Shown here: positions 9,098-20,317 of the stretch, piece after piece
Layout: each line of letters begins with the position of its first letter
How positions within the stretch are numbered: the stretch's first letter is position 1
Assembly (NCBI GenBank): GCA_035771165.1
Contig: JAWNZC010000232.1
Coordinates: 263,001 to 327,000, forward strand
Reading direction: 5' to 3'
Source: Paragorgia papillata
Taxonomy: Eukaryota; Cnidaria; Anthozoa; Scleralcyonacea; Coralliidae
Length of the DNA: 64,000 nucleotides
Made by a program: the position numbers and the translations under genes
Notes under the pieces: generated by a model
Seen by the model: the letters and a program-made list of their open reading frames with translations, nothing else
Databases searched by the model: none
What the model was told of the DNA's origin: nothing

Positions 9098-10196
9098 GCC
9101 CGGGATGGATCACGACGCTGAAAAGAAATGTAGAGAATGTTATGGATGTCAGCTTGTAACCAAGAATGTGCCACCTCCTCCTGTAAAACCAACCCGCATA
9201 CCAGAACAACCATGGGAAGAATTAGCTCTAGATTTGATGGGTCCTTTACCGTCGGGGGAACACTTGCTGGTCTTGGTTGATTACTATAGCAGATGGATGG
9301 AAGTTGATGTCATCTAAACAACAACAAGCGAAGTAATAATACGACGGTTGGATGCCCAATTTGCCAGATACGGAATACCTAAGGGGCTACAAACTGACAA
9401 TGGTGCAAACCTTGTTTCTGAAGAAATAGAAGCGTACCTAAACGAAATGGGTATCCAACACCACCACACAACTCCGCTGTGGCCTAGAGCTAATGGTGAA
9501 GTGGAGAGGCAGAATAGATCGCTTCTGAAATCCATTAGAGCATCTCATGCAGAAGGACAGAATTGGAGAGTTCAACTAAATAAGTTCCTGCTAGCTTACC
9601 GTTCCACACCTCATTCCACCACTGGAAAGAGCCCAGCTGAACTGTTGTTTAGAAGACGTTTGACAACTAAAATGCCCGAGCTTAAGGATGTAACACAGGA
9701 TGAAATCGAAGTAACATCTCAAGGAGTTCGAGACCGCGATGCTGAAAAGAAGCAAGTAAACGAAGATTATGTCGATCAAAAGTTCAGAGCATGAGAGCGA
9801 GATGTAAAAGAAGGTGATTCTGTGTTACTTGAGAAGAGGAAAGAGAACAAGCTGTCAGCTTCATATGAAAAAGAGCCGTATGGGGTGGTGTCCCGCCACG
9901 GAGATCAAATCGTACTCAGATCACCCGAAGGAGTACAATATAAGCGAAATCTTCAGCATGTTAAAGTACTCAATGTTCCTGGTGGTGAAGACTACAGACC
10001 ATTAGAAGAAGGCTTTATGCCTGAGACTGAATCTCAACCGGCAGCAAGAACATTGACATGCTTGGAGACAACAACACCAGAAGCGAAACCACCATCAAGC
10101 ATTACCGTACCGACTGCAGAGCGACCACCCACTTTGAGGAGATCGGGCCGAGTTATCGTCCAGCCAAAGCATTTGAATGACTATGTCTTGACTTGA
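9098..10196 (+). pseudogene. pol: gypsy-1 integrase and C-terminal tail
   Basis: This continues the integrase broken at 6227: CRECYGC completes the HHCC zinc site. The DDE catalytic core shows LALDLMG, TDNGAN and NGEVERQNR. All segments are in one frame, interrupted by a TAA at 9315-9317 and a TGA at 9792-9794, each explainable by one base change. The tail has RRSGRVIVQPKHLNDYV before the stop at 10194, a typical end for gypsy integrases. Confidence 0.9.
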
Positions 10197-10392
10197 ACAA
10201 GGGTTGAAGGGAAACTGAACTTGCGTACACGTTTTAAATTATAAGCAGGTTTGGATATTAAGAACGTTCATGTGAACTGTTACAGGACGTTTATGCACTT
10301 TAGATACTCTGCAGTCCACAGCATGTTAATATTTAGTTTATTCAATTGATTAGCTTAGGACTTTATGTACTAACTGTTTTGTTATCAATGCC

Positions 10393-10407
10393 AAGAAGGA
10401 AAGGGAT
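10393..10407 (+). promoter_or_regulatory. Polypurine tract of gypsy-1
   Basis: AAGAAGGAAAGGGA directly precedes the 3' LTR. It is the expected primer for plus-strand DNA synthesis. Confidence 0.8.
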
Positions 10408-10560
10408 TGTAGTATATTAGCATTGGTCAGCGGTGATACACATTGTACATCCCGGGAACTTAGAGTCGGAAGGAGAGACAATGTGCTCGAAGAAGGGAGA
10501 GTGTGTTCTATGTATTAAAGTTCATATTTAGTTTACGTTTGTGGCTCTTAAGACTCTACA
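10408..10560 (+). repeat. 3' LTR of gypsy-1
   Basis: The LTR is 153 bp, TGTAGT...CTCTACA, followed by the duplicated GGTAG. It differs from the 5' LTR at four positions. Confidence 0.95.
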
Positions 10561-10656
10561 GGTAGGTTCGGGTAAACTTGTTTTTTTCTCTATACTGGTT
10601 TTATATCTGACTGTTTTGAAGTAGCCTTGATATTTATATTATTATGTGGTATTCAG

Positions 10657-10809
10657 GGAACGCAAGATAATTCGGGAAATCCGATGGAAAGGAGAGTGCG
10701 AGCGAGGCCACCAAATCGACATAGAGCAGGGTTTCTTCTCTCACAGTCAAATGCAGCGAATGCCGAAACAGAGGAAGAGCAGAGGATTAAGGAACATATG
10801 GATGTAAAG
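10657..10809 (+). CDS. Unrecognised internal exon
   Basis: The exon is bounded by ATTCAG| at 10656 and AAAG|GTATTT at 10810, is 153 bases long and phase 0 at both ends. It encodes a basic then acidic segment: NPMERRVRARPPNRHRAG, then FLLSQSNAANAETEEEQR. It lies just beyond gypsy-1 and may belong with the exon at 2904-3084, although their phases do not match. I cannot name the gene. Confidence 0.35.
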
Positions 10810-11209
10810 GTATTTTCATCTGTTGACTTGATAGAGTTATACACATCACAATTTCATGCTGTTTGTTTCAACTTATATAAGTATAGCAATGTTCATTATA
10901 TTTTCCTCCCACATTCATGTGTTGCCATGAAAAAATAACATTATTATGGTAATTTCTGCGAATGCTTCAATTGAAAATAATGAACGGTTGGTCTACTGCG
11001 CACTAATGTATAGGAAGTTTAAAATATATTTTATTTTGTGCGGGTTTGAATAAATTCCTGATATTTCATTGTGGCTTTGCTTGCCGTTACTAGGATGTAA
11101 GAGTAATTACTAGAAATACATGAACGCAACAACCCCTCGCCCGCTTTATATGCAATTTTTAACCCCACTTCCCCCCCCCCCCCCCCCTAATTTATGTTTT
11201 TTTGTTGTA
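10810..11209. other. Noncoding stretch with C run
   Basis: This is probably intron after the exon at 10657. A long C run lies at about 11171-11187. Nothing else is recognised. Confidence 0.5.
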
Positions 11210-11440
11210 TTAAGCCCTAATCAAACGAGAACGCAAGTCATCGCAAGTTGGCAGTCACGCTATCTCAGCCAGCTGCTCTGAATGATTTCTCGAAAATATT
11301 ATGTACCGTGACAGAGTTAAAACTTGTTTAAAACACCCATGAAACCTTTATTTTGTTAATCCGAAGTTCGAACAACCGCCACAGAAATTCATGACTGCCA
11401 ACTTGCGATGATTTGCGTTCTCGTTTGATTAGGGCTTTAA
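11210..11440. mobile_element. MITE family B, copy 1
   Basis: Inverted ends of about 44 bp start GCCCTAATCAAACGAGAACG and continue CAAGTCATCGCAAGTTGGCA. TTAA or TTTAA lies on both sides. There is no coding sequence. A second copy at 59352-59557 confirms the family and its TTAA target. Confidence 0.85.
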
Positions 11441-12338
11441 TGACACACAGATCAGAAAACATCTCAGAAAACTAGTTAGCAAGGTTCATCTGTAGTCATG
11501 TATTGACACACCGAAAGAACATGCAAAGTCAATATTAAAAAAAACACAACGAGATGAACCAAATGACATATTTTCATTCAAAAATAGATATAAACATTGG
11601 CCAAGAAAATATACAATGCCAACGTCCTAGCGTTCAAAGACAACTCTAGACAATATATTATTTATATTCATTTTCATTTTCATTTTCAAGATTTCTGCCG
11701 TTTTAACTTAGCTAAACTGGTAAATACAAATCTCCTACCGTTAAACTTTCTACTGCTTTTGTCACCACAAACACTGCCAATTCAGTTTACTCTTTTCGGA
11801 TTGTTTTTCTCGTTCGCGGTTTCTTACTTTTTTCGTTGTTGACACATCAACTGTTCTCTTCATGATCTAAAAAGCCGTTTGTTTCAAAATTTCTTCATCG
11901 TTCCCTCTCGAGTTTTGTAGAATACACAAGAGCAAAATTCTTTACCGGCTTTGAACAGTTTCAGGATACATCCTTCTTCTTTCAGTTTCATTTCGGTCGG
12001 CAACATTTTCGTCTTTATCGTATTAATTTTTAGGCTTTTTTCGGTGGTTTTAAGTCGCGTTTATTGTTGTCTTTTTCTCGCTGCCACATCTCTTCTTAGC
12101 CCTCTTTCTTTGGTCTTTTTCCATAGTAATATTAATGTACATTTTAGCTGAAACCATTTTTTCTGGCAGAGATTTCTTTCGTCATGATCGTTGAAAAACT
12201 ATTTCGTAATCCAACCGAACTTATAAATTATAATTTGCTGACGTAAATTTAAATAATTTGAATAATTTAACAGGTTAGTTACCAGTACCTGCTATTCCGA
12301 ACTGCGCAAGTTGTGGATTTGATAACATATATATATAT

Positions 12339-12392
<54 letters not shown>

Positions 12393-12652
12393 TACAAACA
12401 GGTTTTCAGAATTGCTTTCAGCTTTTCATCTCGCGTGAAAAGTGAACGCCACGCACATCGAGATTAGCACCCTCATCGGGCTCCTGGCCTTCGGCCCTCC
12501 ACCCGAGCTCGGGGATAATAATTTTTTTATATTAATTTATTATTATTATTATTAACTTATTACTTGAATTTATTATTTTGATTTGCCTTTATGGTTATAT
12601 TATATTGATTTGGTAAAACGTTTAGGAATTCATTTGTACACTTGATGACGTA
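11441..12652. other. Noncoding stretch with AT microsatellite
   Basis: No supported gene. There is a (TA)n tract at about 12326-12390 and ATT repeats near 12536-12560. A minus-strand frame at 12560-12793 reads HDEECVDVFHPPNTSS and KLPEHYVIKCTNEFLNVL, and could be a coding remnant opposite the start of the P2X7-like gene. I cannot assign it. Confidence 0.45.
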
Positions 12653-13020
12653 ATGTTCGGGAAGCTTGCCATAAAGGGTCTGAGAAGAGGTGTTGGGAGG
12701 ATGGAATACATCCACGCACTCCTCATCATGGAGGTTGACCTGGATCTTCTGGTAGATGATGACCATGATGTTTTCGATGATCCATCTGATCAAATAAGAG
12801 ACACAGCAAGTGCTGAGCCAGATCCTGGATCGTCATCAAACGCTTCACTTTTTGGTTGGTGCATCTGTTCCGGCCCATGCCTCAAAATATTGAGAACAAA
12901 TGTTGCAAACAAAAAATGCATCACCTTATCAACACGGTTTCAAAAATTATGCCTTGATCCAGATGTGCTGGAGCTGTGTATCAGAAATAGCAGTGATATC
13001 AGGAATGACCGTGAAGATAC
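12653..13020 (+). pseudogene. P2X7-like C-terminal domain gene, first half
   Basis: The frame carries an acidic leader, then GWCICSGP, and after two compensating frameshifts a CITLSTRFQKLCLDPDVLEL segment. This order (a cysteine cluster, CITL, then the CL.P.VL pattern) matches the intracellular ballast domain of P2X7 receptors, which is common as stand-alone genes in invertebrates (from memory). The MPQNIENKCCKQK stretch between the two parts is in another frame. Coding stops at 13020, where the foldback element begins; the second half is at 16406-16603. Confidence 0.65.
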
Positions 13021-13208
13021 TAGTCTGAGAAAACAGCCGTCTCTTCTCGCTCGCCCCCCGCGGAAGAGACGTCTGAGCAACGAGCCAAGAAATTCCATAC
13101 TGATGACGTAAATGTACCGATATTCTAGTACAGCTTTTGATTGGCTGAAACAAACAGGAATAAATTAACACCCGTTCTCGCGTTTTTAGCGTGTTGTAGC
13201 AAATAAAC

Positions 13209-13490
13209 ATGGCGGACGACAAGGGGTTGAAGATGCGCGATTTGGAAGAGATTGTTTCAACGCTGTACGATACTTTTCAAATAGAAAATCTGCATGCTGA
13301 TCAATTCAATGCACTTTATAATTTCCTATGTCGATGAGATGTCTTCGTGAACAGACCCACGGGGTCAGGAAAGTCTATTATTTAGCTACCAAATGGCCCC
13401 GTTCGTTGAAATGGCTTTGGCTAGACGTTTTGGCCAAGACAGTACATGGAGAATGAAAGCTATTCTAATTATTATTTGTCCCTTGAACAA
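13209..13490 (+). pseudogene. RecQ-like helicase N-terminus, left arm copy
   Basis: The ATG at 13209 starts MADDKGLKMRDLEEIVSTLY, and the frame runs to the Walker A region NRPTGSGKSII. It has an in-frame TGA before DVFVNRPTG and a frameshift after the Walker motif. It is the mirror of the minus-strand copy at 15824-16216 and ends where the arm homology ends, so only a fragment was ever carried here. Confidence 0.75.
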
Positions 13491-14449
13491 TACTAGATAA
13501 CTACACCCATATATGCTGAACAATGAAGTATCGAAAAGATTTGTTAGTTGAAACGAAGTTTGGTGTTGCGAAATGTTTGGAAACATTTCAGACCCGCCGT
13601 TGAGCAGTGCGTTCAGACAGTTCAGCGTTCTGACTTGAATATTGGATATAAACGAAGAAATATCAACGATTTATGTTCAGCGTTTTAATACGAATTGTTT
13701 TCTCCATTAAAACACAAATTCCAAAGTCGAATTTTTACTTCAAATCCATATTATTTCTCTTTTAATTTTGCTTCTATTATAAAAATTAAAGGTAATCAAT
13801 CATAGGCGTATGGGCCGGGGGGCGGGGGGGGGGGATTTCTCCAAAAGATAAATATTATTGATAATCAATAAGGCGAGACGTTTTTATAACTCCCCTTTGT
13901 TTATGTCTATTAAAACGGAATAAATTACCTTACTGTTAGTTAGTCACAATATAGCTTTATTTTTGTCAGAATTTTGAAATTTTTCAATGCCGAGTGGTCT
14001 TGTAGAAATTCCATTCATGTCCTTTCTGAACTGTGCTTTGTTGTCAATTCTGCCGCGTCGGTACGGTGCCAGATTGTCAAATGCCAAAGGACGCAATCAC
14101 GCATTTTCCCCCATCTTCTTATGCTGTTGACCAATTGTCATGAATTACAAAGAGTTAGTGCTTAGTGAGTTGAAAATTAAAAGTTTCTAAAACGCAACAT
14201 GCACAGCACTTAATGACCTTTTAAAAGTTATTAAATTAAAACTTGTATGAGTTGTATCGAAAAACGAAAGGTCGCACTGGAGAATAAATTAGTAGATTTG
14301 AGTTACGTGCTAGGCAACATGTTTTTCAGCACGTTAATAGTGCATCGTATGAGCATCGTTTGTTTTCTATTGTTTCGTAAAAATTTGGGCAACTTGCGAG
14401 ATTTTTTTGGGCAAATGGTTCAACGCCCCCCCACCCCCCCCCCCTCCCC

Positions 14450-14496
<47 letters not shown>

Positions 14497-14912
14497 CCAC
14501 CCCCTAGGGAAAAAATGCCCATAACGCCTATGAAGGTAATGCAAGCTATCAACTCAATATTTGTTGTTATACCATAATAACTTTAACATAGTTAAAGTAA
14601 ACTACAGTTTAAAATACAATATCTTCATAGGGTGTTTCATTAATTAATTGAAACAAGTTTAAGTACATGTAAGGTGTGTAAAAGCATTAATGAACTCTGC
14701 ATTACTGAAATAAGAATTCAATATTTACACTGTGCTGTACATGCAAATACATAAAATGCTTTATTTAATGTATATATAATTACAATTAAAATGTTTAATT
14801 TGAGTAAGAAGTAGAGGGAAAACGCATTAAAAACTAAACTAAATACTGAGAAACTGAACTGGTTGAATGATTAGTCATAAATAATTTTCATGTATATAGT
14901 ACATTATACAAG
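13487..14912. repeat. Interior of the foldback element with nested C/G-rich inverted repeat
   Basis: Inside the element, CATAGGCGTATGGGC plus a G run (13802-13833) faces its inverted copy, a long C run (about 14426-14505) followed by GCCCATAACGCCTATG (14517-14532). This nested unit looks like a separate MITE of the same type as 1106-1172. The rest is AT-rich without genes. Confidence 0.65.
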
Positions 14913-15362
14913 TTGGACAACAATTAACTGGTCTGGCCTGGGCCATAATATTTATAACTAGGCATTTTTAACAACAATTGACTGGTCTGGTCTGCTTTAG
15001 GGTAATAACTAGGAGAAGTTGAACAACAATTAACCAATCTGGTCTAGACAGATAAATGTGAGTTAGCTACACAATGCTTAACCAGTCTAGCCTGGGCAGA
15101 TAAATATGAGTTGAACAACATTGAACTAACTGGTCTAGCCTGGGAGATAAATATGGGTTGAACAACAACTAACTGGTCTAGCCTGGGCAGATAAATATGA
15201 GTTGGACAACAACTAACAGGTCTAGCCTGGGCAGATATTAAAATATGAGTTGAACAACAACTAACCGGTCCAGCCTGGGCAGATAAATACTGTATGAGTT
15301 CAACAACAACAAACCGGTCTAGCCTGGGAGATAAATATGAGTTGAACAACAATTAAATAAAT
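14913..15362. repeat. Minisatellite, about 45-bp unit
   Basis: Units of the form AGTTGAACAACAACTAAC then GGTCTAGCCTGGGCAGATAA repeat about nine or ten times with spacing between 43 and 50 bases. The array lies in the loop of the foldback element. The open minus-strand frame across it is a by-product of the repeat. Confidence 0.85.
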
Positions 15363-15823
15363 TAGATGCTTGTCCACTTCTTCTTCTTCAGACAGTGAAC
15401 TCTCCGGGTCAGATTCTGTTAAGAAAGAACACAACATTGCAGCTGGTGACTTTTTTTAATCATTTAATATTTTTATTGCCCATATAAAGTTATTTTTCCA
15501 CTATTATGTTTCTATACTAAGTTGAAATTGTATTCTAGCTAGTTGATATTTACAAAAAATTAGTTCAAAAATTATATAAATCCTAGCTTCTGATCGAAGC
15601 TCACAATAGAATACTCTATAGCTCTTTACTTCAAGCAGGTTACTTAATATTGACTCTCAGTCTCACGATATCCAGTTTTATCTTGTTAATATTGTTTGAT
15701 TGGTCTATTGACATATTGCACCATGAGTAAACGGAAACTACATTATACAGTTGAAACAAAATACATTAGTAGTTACTTGCAGTTTCTGCTCTCTCTTCAG
15801 TATGCTTAGCAAATGAGTCTAAA
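15363..15823. other. Noncoding interior of the foldback element
   Basis: No supported gene or repeat is seen between the minisatellite and the helicase fragment. Confidence 0.5.
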
Positions 15824-16216
15824 TCACATTCTTTCAACAAGATAGTATTTTCGGCGAACAGACAGTTGGTGTTCTCGAGTCTCAATATCATCAGCTCTCC
15901 TTGCCAGCCGTCCTTGCTCACCTTCAGCGCATATTGGGGAACTCAAGGGACAAATAATAATTAGAATAGCTTTCATTCTCCATGTACTGTCTTGGCCAAA
16001 ACGTCTAGCTAAAGCCATCTCAACGAACGGAGCCATTTGGTAAATAATAGACTTTCCTGACCCCGTGGGTCTGTTCACGAAGACATCACGTCGACATAGG
16101 AAATCACAAAGTACATTGAATTGATCAGCATGCAGATTTTCTATTTGAAAAGTATCGTGCAGAGTTGAAACAATCTCTTCCAAACCGCGTATCTTCAACT
16201 CCTTGTCGTCCGCCAT
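15824..16216 (-). pseudogene. RecQ-like helicase N-terminus, right arm copy
   Basis: The frame starts at 16216 with MADDKELKIRGLEEIVSTLH and is open through the ATP-binding motif NRPTGSGKSIIYQ and a MALARRFGQDSTW segment to ICPLSS. RecQ-family helicases begin with a zero/Q motif (FQ...Q) and Walker A, seen here as FQIENLHADQF and TGSGKS. After the arm border the sequence no longer looks like a helicase, so motifs II-VI are absent. The frame is open where the left copy is broken, suggesting the left arm has decayed more. Confidence 0.75.
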
Positions 16217-16405
16217 GTTTATTTGCTACAACACGCGTAAAACGCGAGAACGCGTGTTAATTTATTCGTCTTTGTTTCAGCCAATCAAAAGCTGTACCAG
16301 GATCTCGGTACATTTACGTCGATCAGTATGGAATTTCTTGGCTCGTTGCTCATACGTCTCTTCCGCGGGGGGCGAGCGAGAAGAGGCGGCTGTTTTCTCA
16401 GGCTA

Positions 16406-16603
16406 TGAAGATACCAGCACAAGGGCATTTCGCAAGGCTGCATATAGGCAGTTAATTTTAGCAAGACATGGCTACTTAGGCAAGGGAAACAGGCGTGTTT
16501 GCCCTTCATGTGCATGTGGTATTAAAAATAAGGCAGCATTATACCCATCAGTCACAGGCGTTTATATGGGGTATCGGGAGCAGTACCATTATTTTGAGTC
16601 TCA
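16406..16603 (+). pseudogene. P2X7-like C-terminal domain gene, second half
   Basis: After the target duplication the frame resumes with STRAFRKAAYRQLILARHGY, then LGKGNRRVCPSC, VVLKIRQHY in a shifted frame, and PSVTGVYMGYRE. The order AYRQ...G.LG...R...PSC...IR..YPS..G.Y.G. is the hallmark of the P2X7 ballast domain. Two frameshifts near 16510 and 16540 cancel out. The domain ends just before another inverted-repeat element. Confidence 0.7.
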
Positions 16604-17426
16604 AGGGAGTTCTCATTATTTGTTGTTGTTTTTGTGGGGTTTTTTGGGGGGTGGGGGTTGGCAAATGGGGAAAATCATGTTTGAAAACGTTTTTCACCAC
16701 CCCTCAAGACTACATGCAAACTTTTAGAGCGCCCCCCTTGATAAATAGACTCCTCCCTCCCCCCCCCCCCCCCCAATCATTCACATAAATACATATTTTT
16801 CATGAAAGAAAAAACTATTATTAAGACATGGAAATCGAGCTATTTCAGTTTGTTCAGTATGAATGGTCATTTATCAATTTTCGTTTTAAAAAAACATAAT
16901 TTTTTTTGTAAAACATAGTGTGACATTATTCTCGATAATCTTCAGACGTTGCAAGTGTTTCCAGATCTGCAGTTTCTATAGGGAAAGTATTTGCTGCATA
17001 TTAATAATTAGCAAAACTCATTAACATCAATGAAACAGGTTTAATATTTAAGCAGCTACGGACATACAAGCAATTTGGAAAACAATTCTATCGAATGGAA
17101 CCCATTTGTCAACAATTAATTTTTATAGGGATCGGTAATGCTCAGCTATTTGTTTGTTTGTATATATATATATACACTTTTAAATAAATTATAAAATTCA
17201 ACAAATAGTCAAAAAAGTCATGCCATGCATTCATGATAATTTTAAAAATCAGAACTCTAGACATGGTATTTAAGGCTCAATTTTTTTTGACCCCCTCCCC
17301 CCCCTCCCTTCTCTAGAGTAAAACTTTTTTTACTCCCCCTATATATGGGAGTAAAACTTTGTTTCCCCCCCCCCCCCCCTTCCCATTTGCCAACCGCCAT
17401 CCCCATAAATAATGACAACTCCCTTA
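16603..17426. mobile_element. Inverted-repeat element with C/G-rich ends
   Basis: The left end AAGGGAGTTCTCATTATTT continues to GGTTGGCAAATGGG, and the right end is its reverse complement, CCCATTTGCCAAC...AATAATGACAACTCCCTT. Long C runs lie at 16758-16773 and 17365-17379. The interior is AT-rich and noncoding. No clear target duplication. Confidence 0.65.
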
Positions 17427-17581
17427 GCATGTTCAATTTTCTCTGCATTTGCCAAACATAGTCATAATATTTTCTGAAATATGTTGGTAACTTGATATAA
17501 GTAAGAATACAGTACATACATGTATGTATACATTATTACTATTTACAGGTACTATTGTTACTAATTACAATTGTTCATTGT
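17427..17581. other. Short noncoding spacer
   Basis: The stretch between the inverted-repeat element and the transposase 3' end has nothing recognisable. Confidence 0.4.
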
Positions 17582-20317
17582 CTATATAATTATACTGTCA
17601 ATTGATTGTTTCTTGGTTGCAAATCTAGTTCTTATTTCCAACAAGTCAGTTGAGGGAGGTGCAGGCGTAACAGCAATGGTTACAGCAATAATACAAGGAT
17701 CACTTGTATTCAATGAAACATTTCGTGTCACCACATCTATATCACGAATCCTCATGTTTAAAATTTTTGCCATAAAGACTGGGATGTACTGATATCCTTT
17801 CATAGCTCTTACAATTTTTACATCCCACTGTTTGGTTCTTTGATTGTACTTCCTAGACACGATTTTATCGCCTGACTTGTTGTGCGCATTTGGAAGATTT
17901 AGATGGAAGTTCCAATCTATTGCTGCAAGCTACTTCCTTGCCTTGTATGCCCTGTAACTAAGATAATGTACTGATTATCTTATGGAATGGGTGTTGTATA
18001 ATAAATTTTCAATGCCTGATCATTTAGAGAGGTACATATATGTCAGGTAGATATAGCATGTTTTCTAATCTATTAATGTAAATGTTAATGCATTAATTGC
18101 TAACCTTAGAGGTATTCTCTTTGGAGCGTAGACCAAAGTGAGATTGTTGGCACATTCAATGCTGCCTGTGTGCCTGTGGGATACACGAATATATAGAATA
18201 TTAATTAGATTACAGGTTGTATAATTATCATTCATACATCCGGAGCGATGGGAATTCGATGAAATATTACCACTAACTCACCAAGGGATAATATATCATC
18301 CTGAGTCTCGTTTTGGTTTACGTGTGTGATATTTCGTTTTCATATGTGGTATTCAAGCCCAAATTAATTCCCCGCCACAGCAGGCTACTCACTAAAATAT
18401 AGGGAACAAATCGTATTGACTTTACCTGAACTTTATATAATACTCGAAGCTGTCAAGCGATCGATTTAAAATAATCTTTTGCAGCTCAGCAAAGTCTTTA
18501 TCTCTTCGGTCAAACCAGGCCAGATTTTCATCATGAAGTTGCAGTTCGTGGTTACATTTTCCACCCAACAATTCATGTGAGTTGCAGACATGGTGAAGCA
18601 GACTAATCCACTTGTCCTAAGAGCAAAAAAAATAAAAAATAATCACAGCTATGCTTCTTTGATTGATTTTGATTGACTGATTTTTACTCTTCAACAAAGA
18701 GTTGTGTGCATTTGATCTACAAATAAATGTAGCTACCTACTCTCATTATTTCCAAGGCTTCTTCATCAGATGTCGTTTCAGTTCCCCTGCAAACACTACA
18801 GCATTGATTTGGCTTTACCAAGCTGTTAGAATGATAACAGAAAATCCAAACTCTTGTTAGGGTTTATATAAAATGTCTAGTCTCAAATGGAAAATGGCAA
18901 TTACCTGTATGAGAACTGGTTCAGGAACGACAGAACCAGTTCTCATAATTGATGTATTCCATCTGAGAACTGGCAATGTAGACCAATTGGTTCCATTGCA
19001 AATGAGGAAAACCACCTGCAGCCATAGATGACAGCAGTAGGACCATTTGTTCAATGCATACTGTACTTTTCAAACCTTCATGACACAATAAAACACATTT
19101 GTTCTATATATATGATGCTGAAATGAAAAATCATGTTACACAAATGCATTGTGCTGTACTTTATTCACAAAAATTATCATCTTGAGTTTGAAACTTGAAA
19201 ATTTAAGCACATGTTGCACTTACAAACTAACTTCTTGATGGAATAAGAGGCGTCTGTGACTAGCTCAACCACATTTAACACTTTCTTAAGCCTGTGTAGT
19301 GCATTCTTCAATACTTCTCTTTTCATGTTAGTGGAAGCCAAGCATGGCGTTTATAACGAACCTCAACTTCAAGAATTAGCTTGAAGTTACTTTAACCAAA
19401 AAGTAACACAAATTCTTTACTCTAAATCCAGGAGAGTCGCACTGACCATCTCCTCCAACAATTATATCCTTGCCGGCAAACTCATTCACAAGCTCGCCCC
19501 TCATCCAACACCGCCACTCGTCAAAAGCTGGAATAAAATACAGACGCTGCATTCTAGAATAGGTTGAATTAGAAGGAAAAGTTAAGTAAAAAATCGGCCG
19601 TTCTCTTAATTTTGCCATGGTTGTTTCCTGACAGAAGCACTGCTGCTGAAGCTTGGACATTGTTGACATAAATGCCATTCACTTCATGCGAGGAACAGAA
19701 TCTAATCTTGTGACCAGATGGACAGGAGAAATTTATAACCAAAGTTGTACCCACAAAATGATGATTTACTTGAGGGGCATTAGGGCAGCCAGATATCTGA
19801 CACAATTGGACAAATACCTCCAATAATAAATCAAGAGAACAAATAAATTTGCTCTCATACACCAGATTGAATTCCCTTTTAAAGGCAGGTATTTCTTCCT
19901 CTCTGGTACGTTTTAGGTGTGGTCCATATTCTGGACGATCTTCATGATCATCTGAGACATCGGACAAAAATGGCTTAACATGCACAGTATCAGATATTTC
20001 ATTTTCTTTTGTTGATTTTTCCAACACAACACCCCCATCACCATATTAACCATCCTCATCATCAATCAAGCTATGAAAATAATTGAAACACAATAATTAT
20101 AATTACAAATTCTTCAGCAGTTAATTTTGGTATCTTATCTGAGAATAGAAAGAAAATAGAAAGGAGACATGACAGCGAACTTCGAACAGGTAAAAAACTT
20201 TATTCTAGACATAGTAAATATAATATTAATTACCTATCTTCCTCTGACTCAACATAACTGTCCAAGTTTTTTTCTGCATCCAGTTCCTCTATGAAGGAAC
20301 GATAAAATTTCTGGTCA
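17582..20317 (-). pseudogene. DDE-type transposase gene, C-terminal exons
   Basis: At least five coding pieces can be placed by splice sites: 20234-20317, 19224-20070, 18741-18822, 18426-18616, 18105-18165, then 17582-17955. Key stretches are CPNAPQVNHHFVGTTLVI, GGDGQCDSPGF, LVTDAS, KWISLLHHVCNSHE and GSIECANNLTLVYAPKR. This series matches a large family of unnamed animal transposases (GDG.CDSPG, W.S...H, T..LE..H); I think they are Kolobok-like but am not sure. In-frame stops near 20047 and 17927 and several frameshifts show it is dead. The gene continues upstream at 27972-28354 beyond gypsy-2. Confidence 0.65.

Larger units (their letters stand above)
3089..10560 (+). mobile_element. Ty3/gypsy LTR retrotransposon (gypsy-1), dead
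   Basis: The element is complete end to end: two 153-bp LTRs that both start TGTAGT and end CTCTACA, flanked by the 5-bp duplication GGTAG (3084-3088 and 10561-10565). Inside are a primer-binding site, one fused gag-pol frame, and a polypurine tract. The two LTRs differ at 4 of 153 positions by my count, so it is a fairly recent insertion. Coding capacity is lost through frameshifts near 4346 and 4686, nonsense codons at 9315 and 9792, and a 2.9-kb insertion at 6228-9093. Without that insertion the element is about 4.6 kb, normal for compact gypsy elements. Confidence 0.95.
13021..16405. mobile_element. 3.4-kb foldback element with 9-bp target duplication
   Basis: The ends are inverted, TAG[TC]CTGAGAAAACAGCC, and flanked by the direct repeat TGAAGATAC (13012-13020 and 16406-16414). 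The inverted arms are very long: 13021-13486 and 15943-16405, about 465 bp each and highly similar. Each arm holds a promoter-like region and the first part of a RecQ-like helicase gene. Long arms and a 9-bp duplication recall Mutator-like elements, but no transposase is visible, so the class is open. The element splits a P2X7-like gene. Confidence 0.9.

Noticed and set aside
14247..14552. Proline- or glycine-rich frames across the C run
   Set aside because: Homopolymer translation, no coding support.
15044..15352. Minus-strand frame with repeated LSAQARPVSCC
   Set aside because: Translation of the 45-bp minisatellite.
18857..19054. A minus-strand exon reading CCHLWLQVVFLICNGTN
   Set aside because: It includes a perfect 12-bp hairpin (AGAACTGGTTC...GAACCAGTTCT) and shows no link to the transposase pattern; it may be a small MITE.
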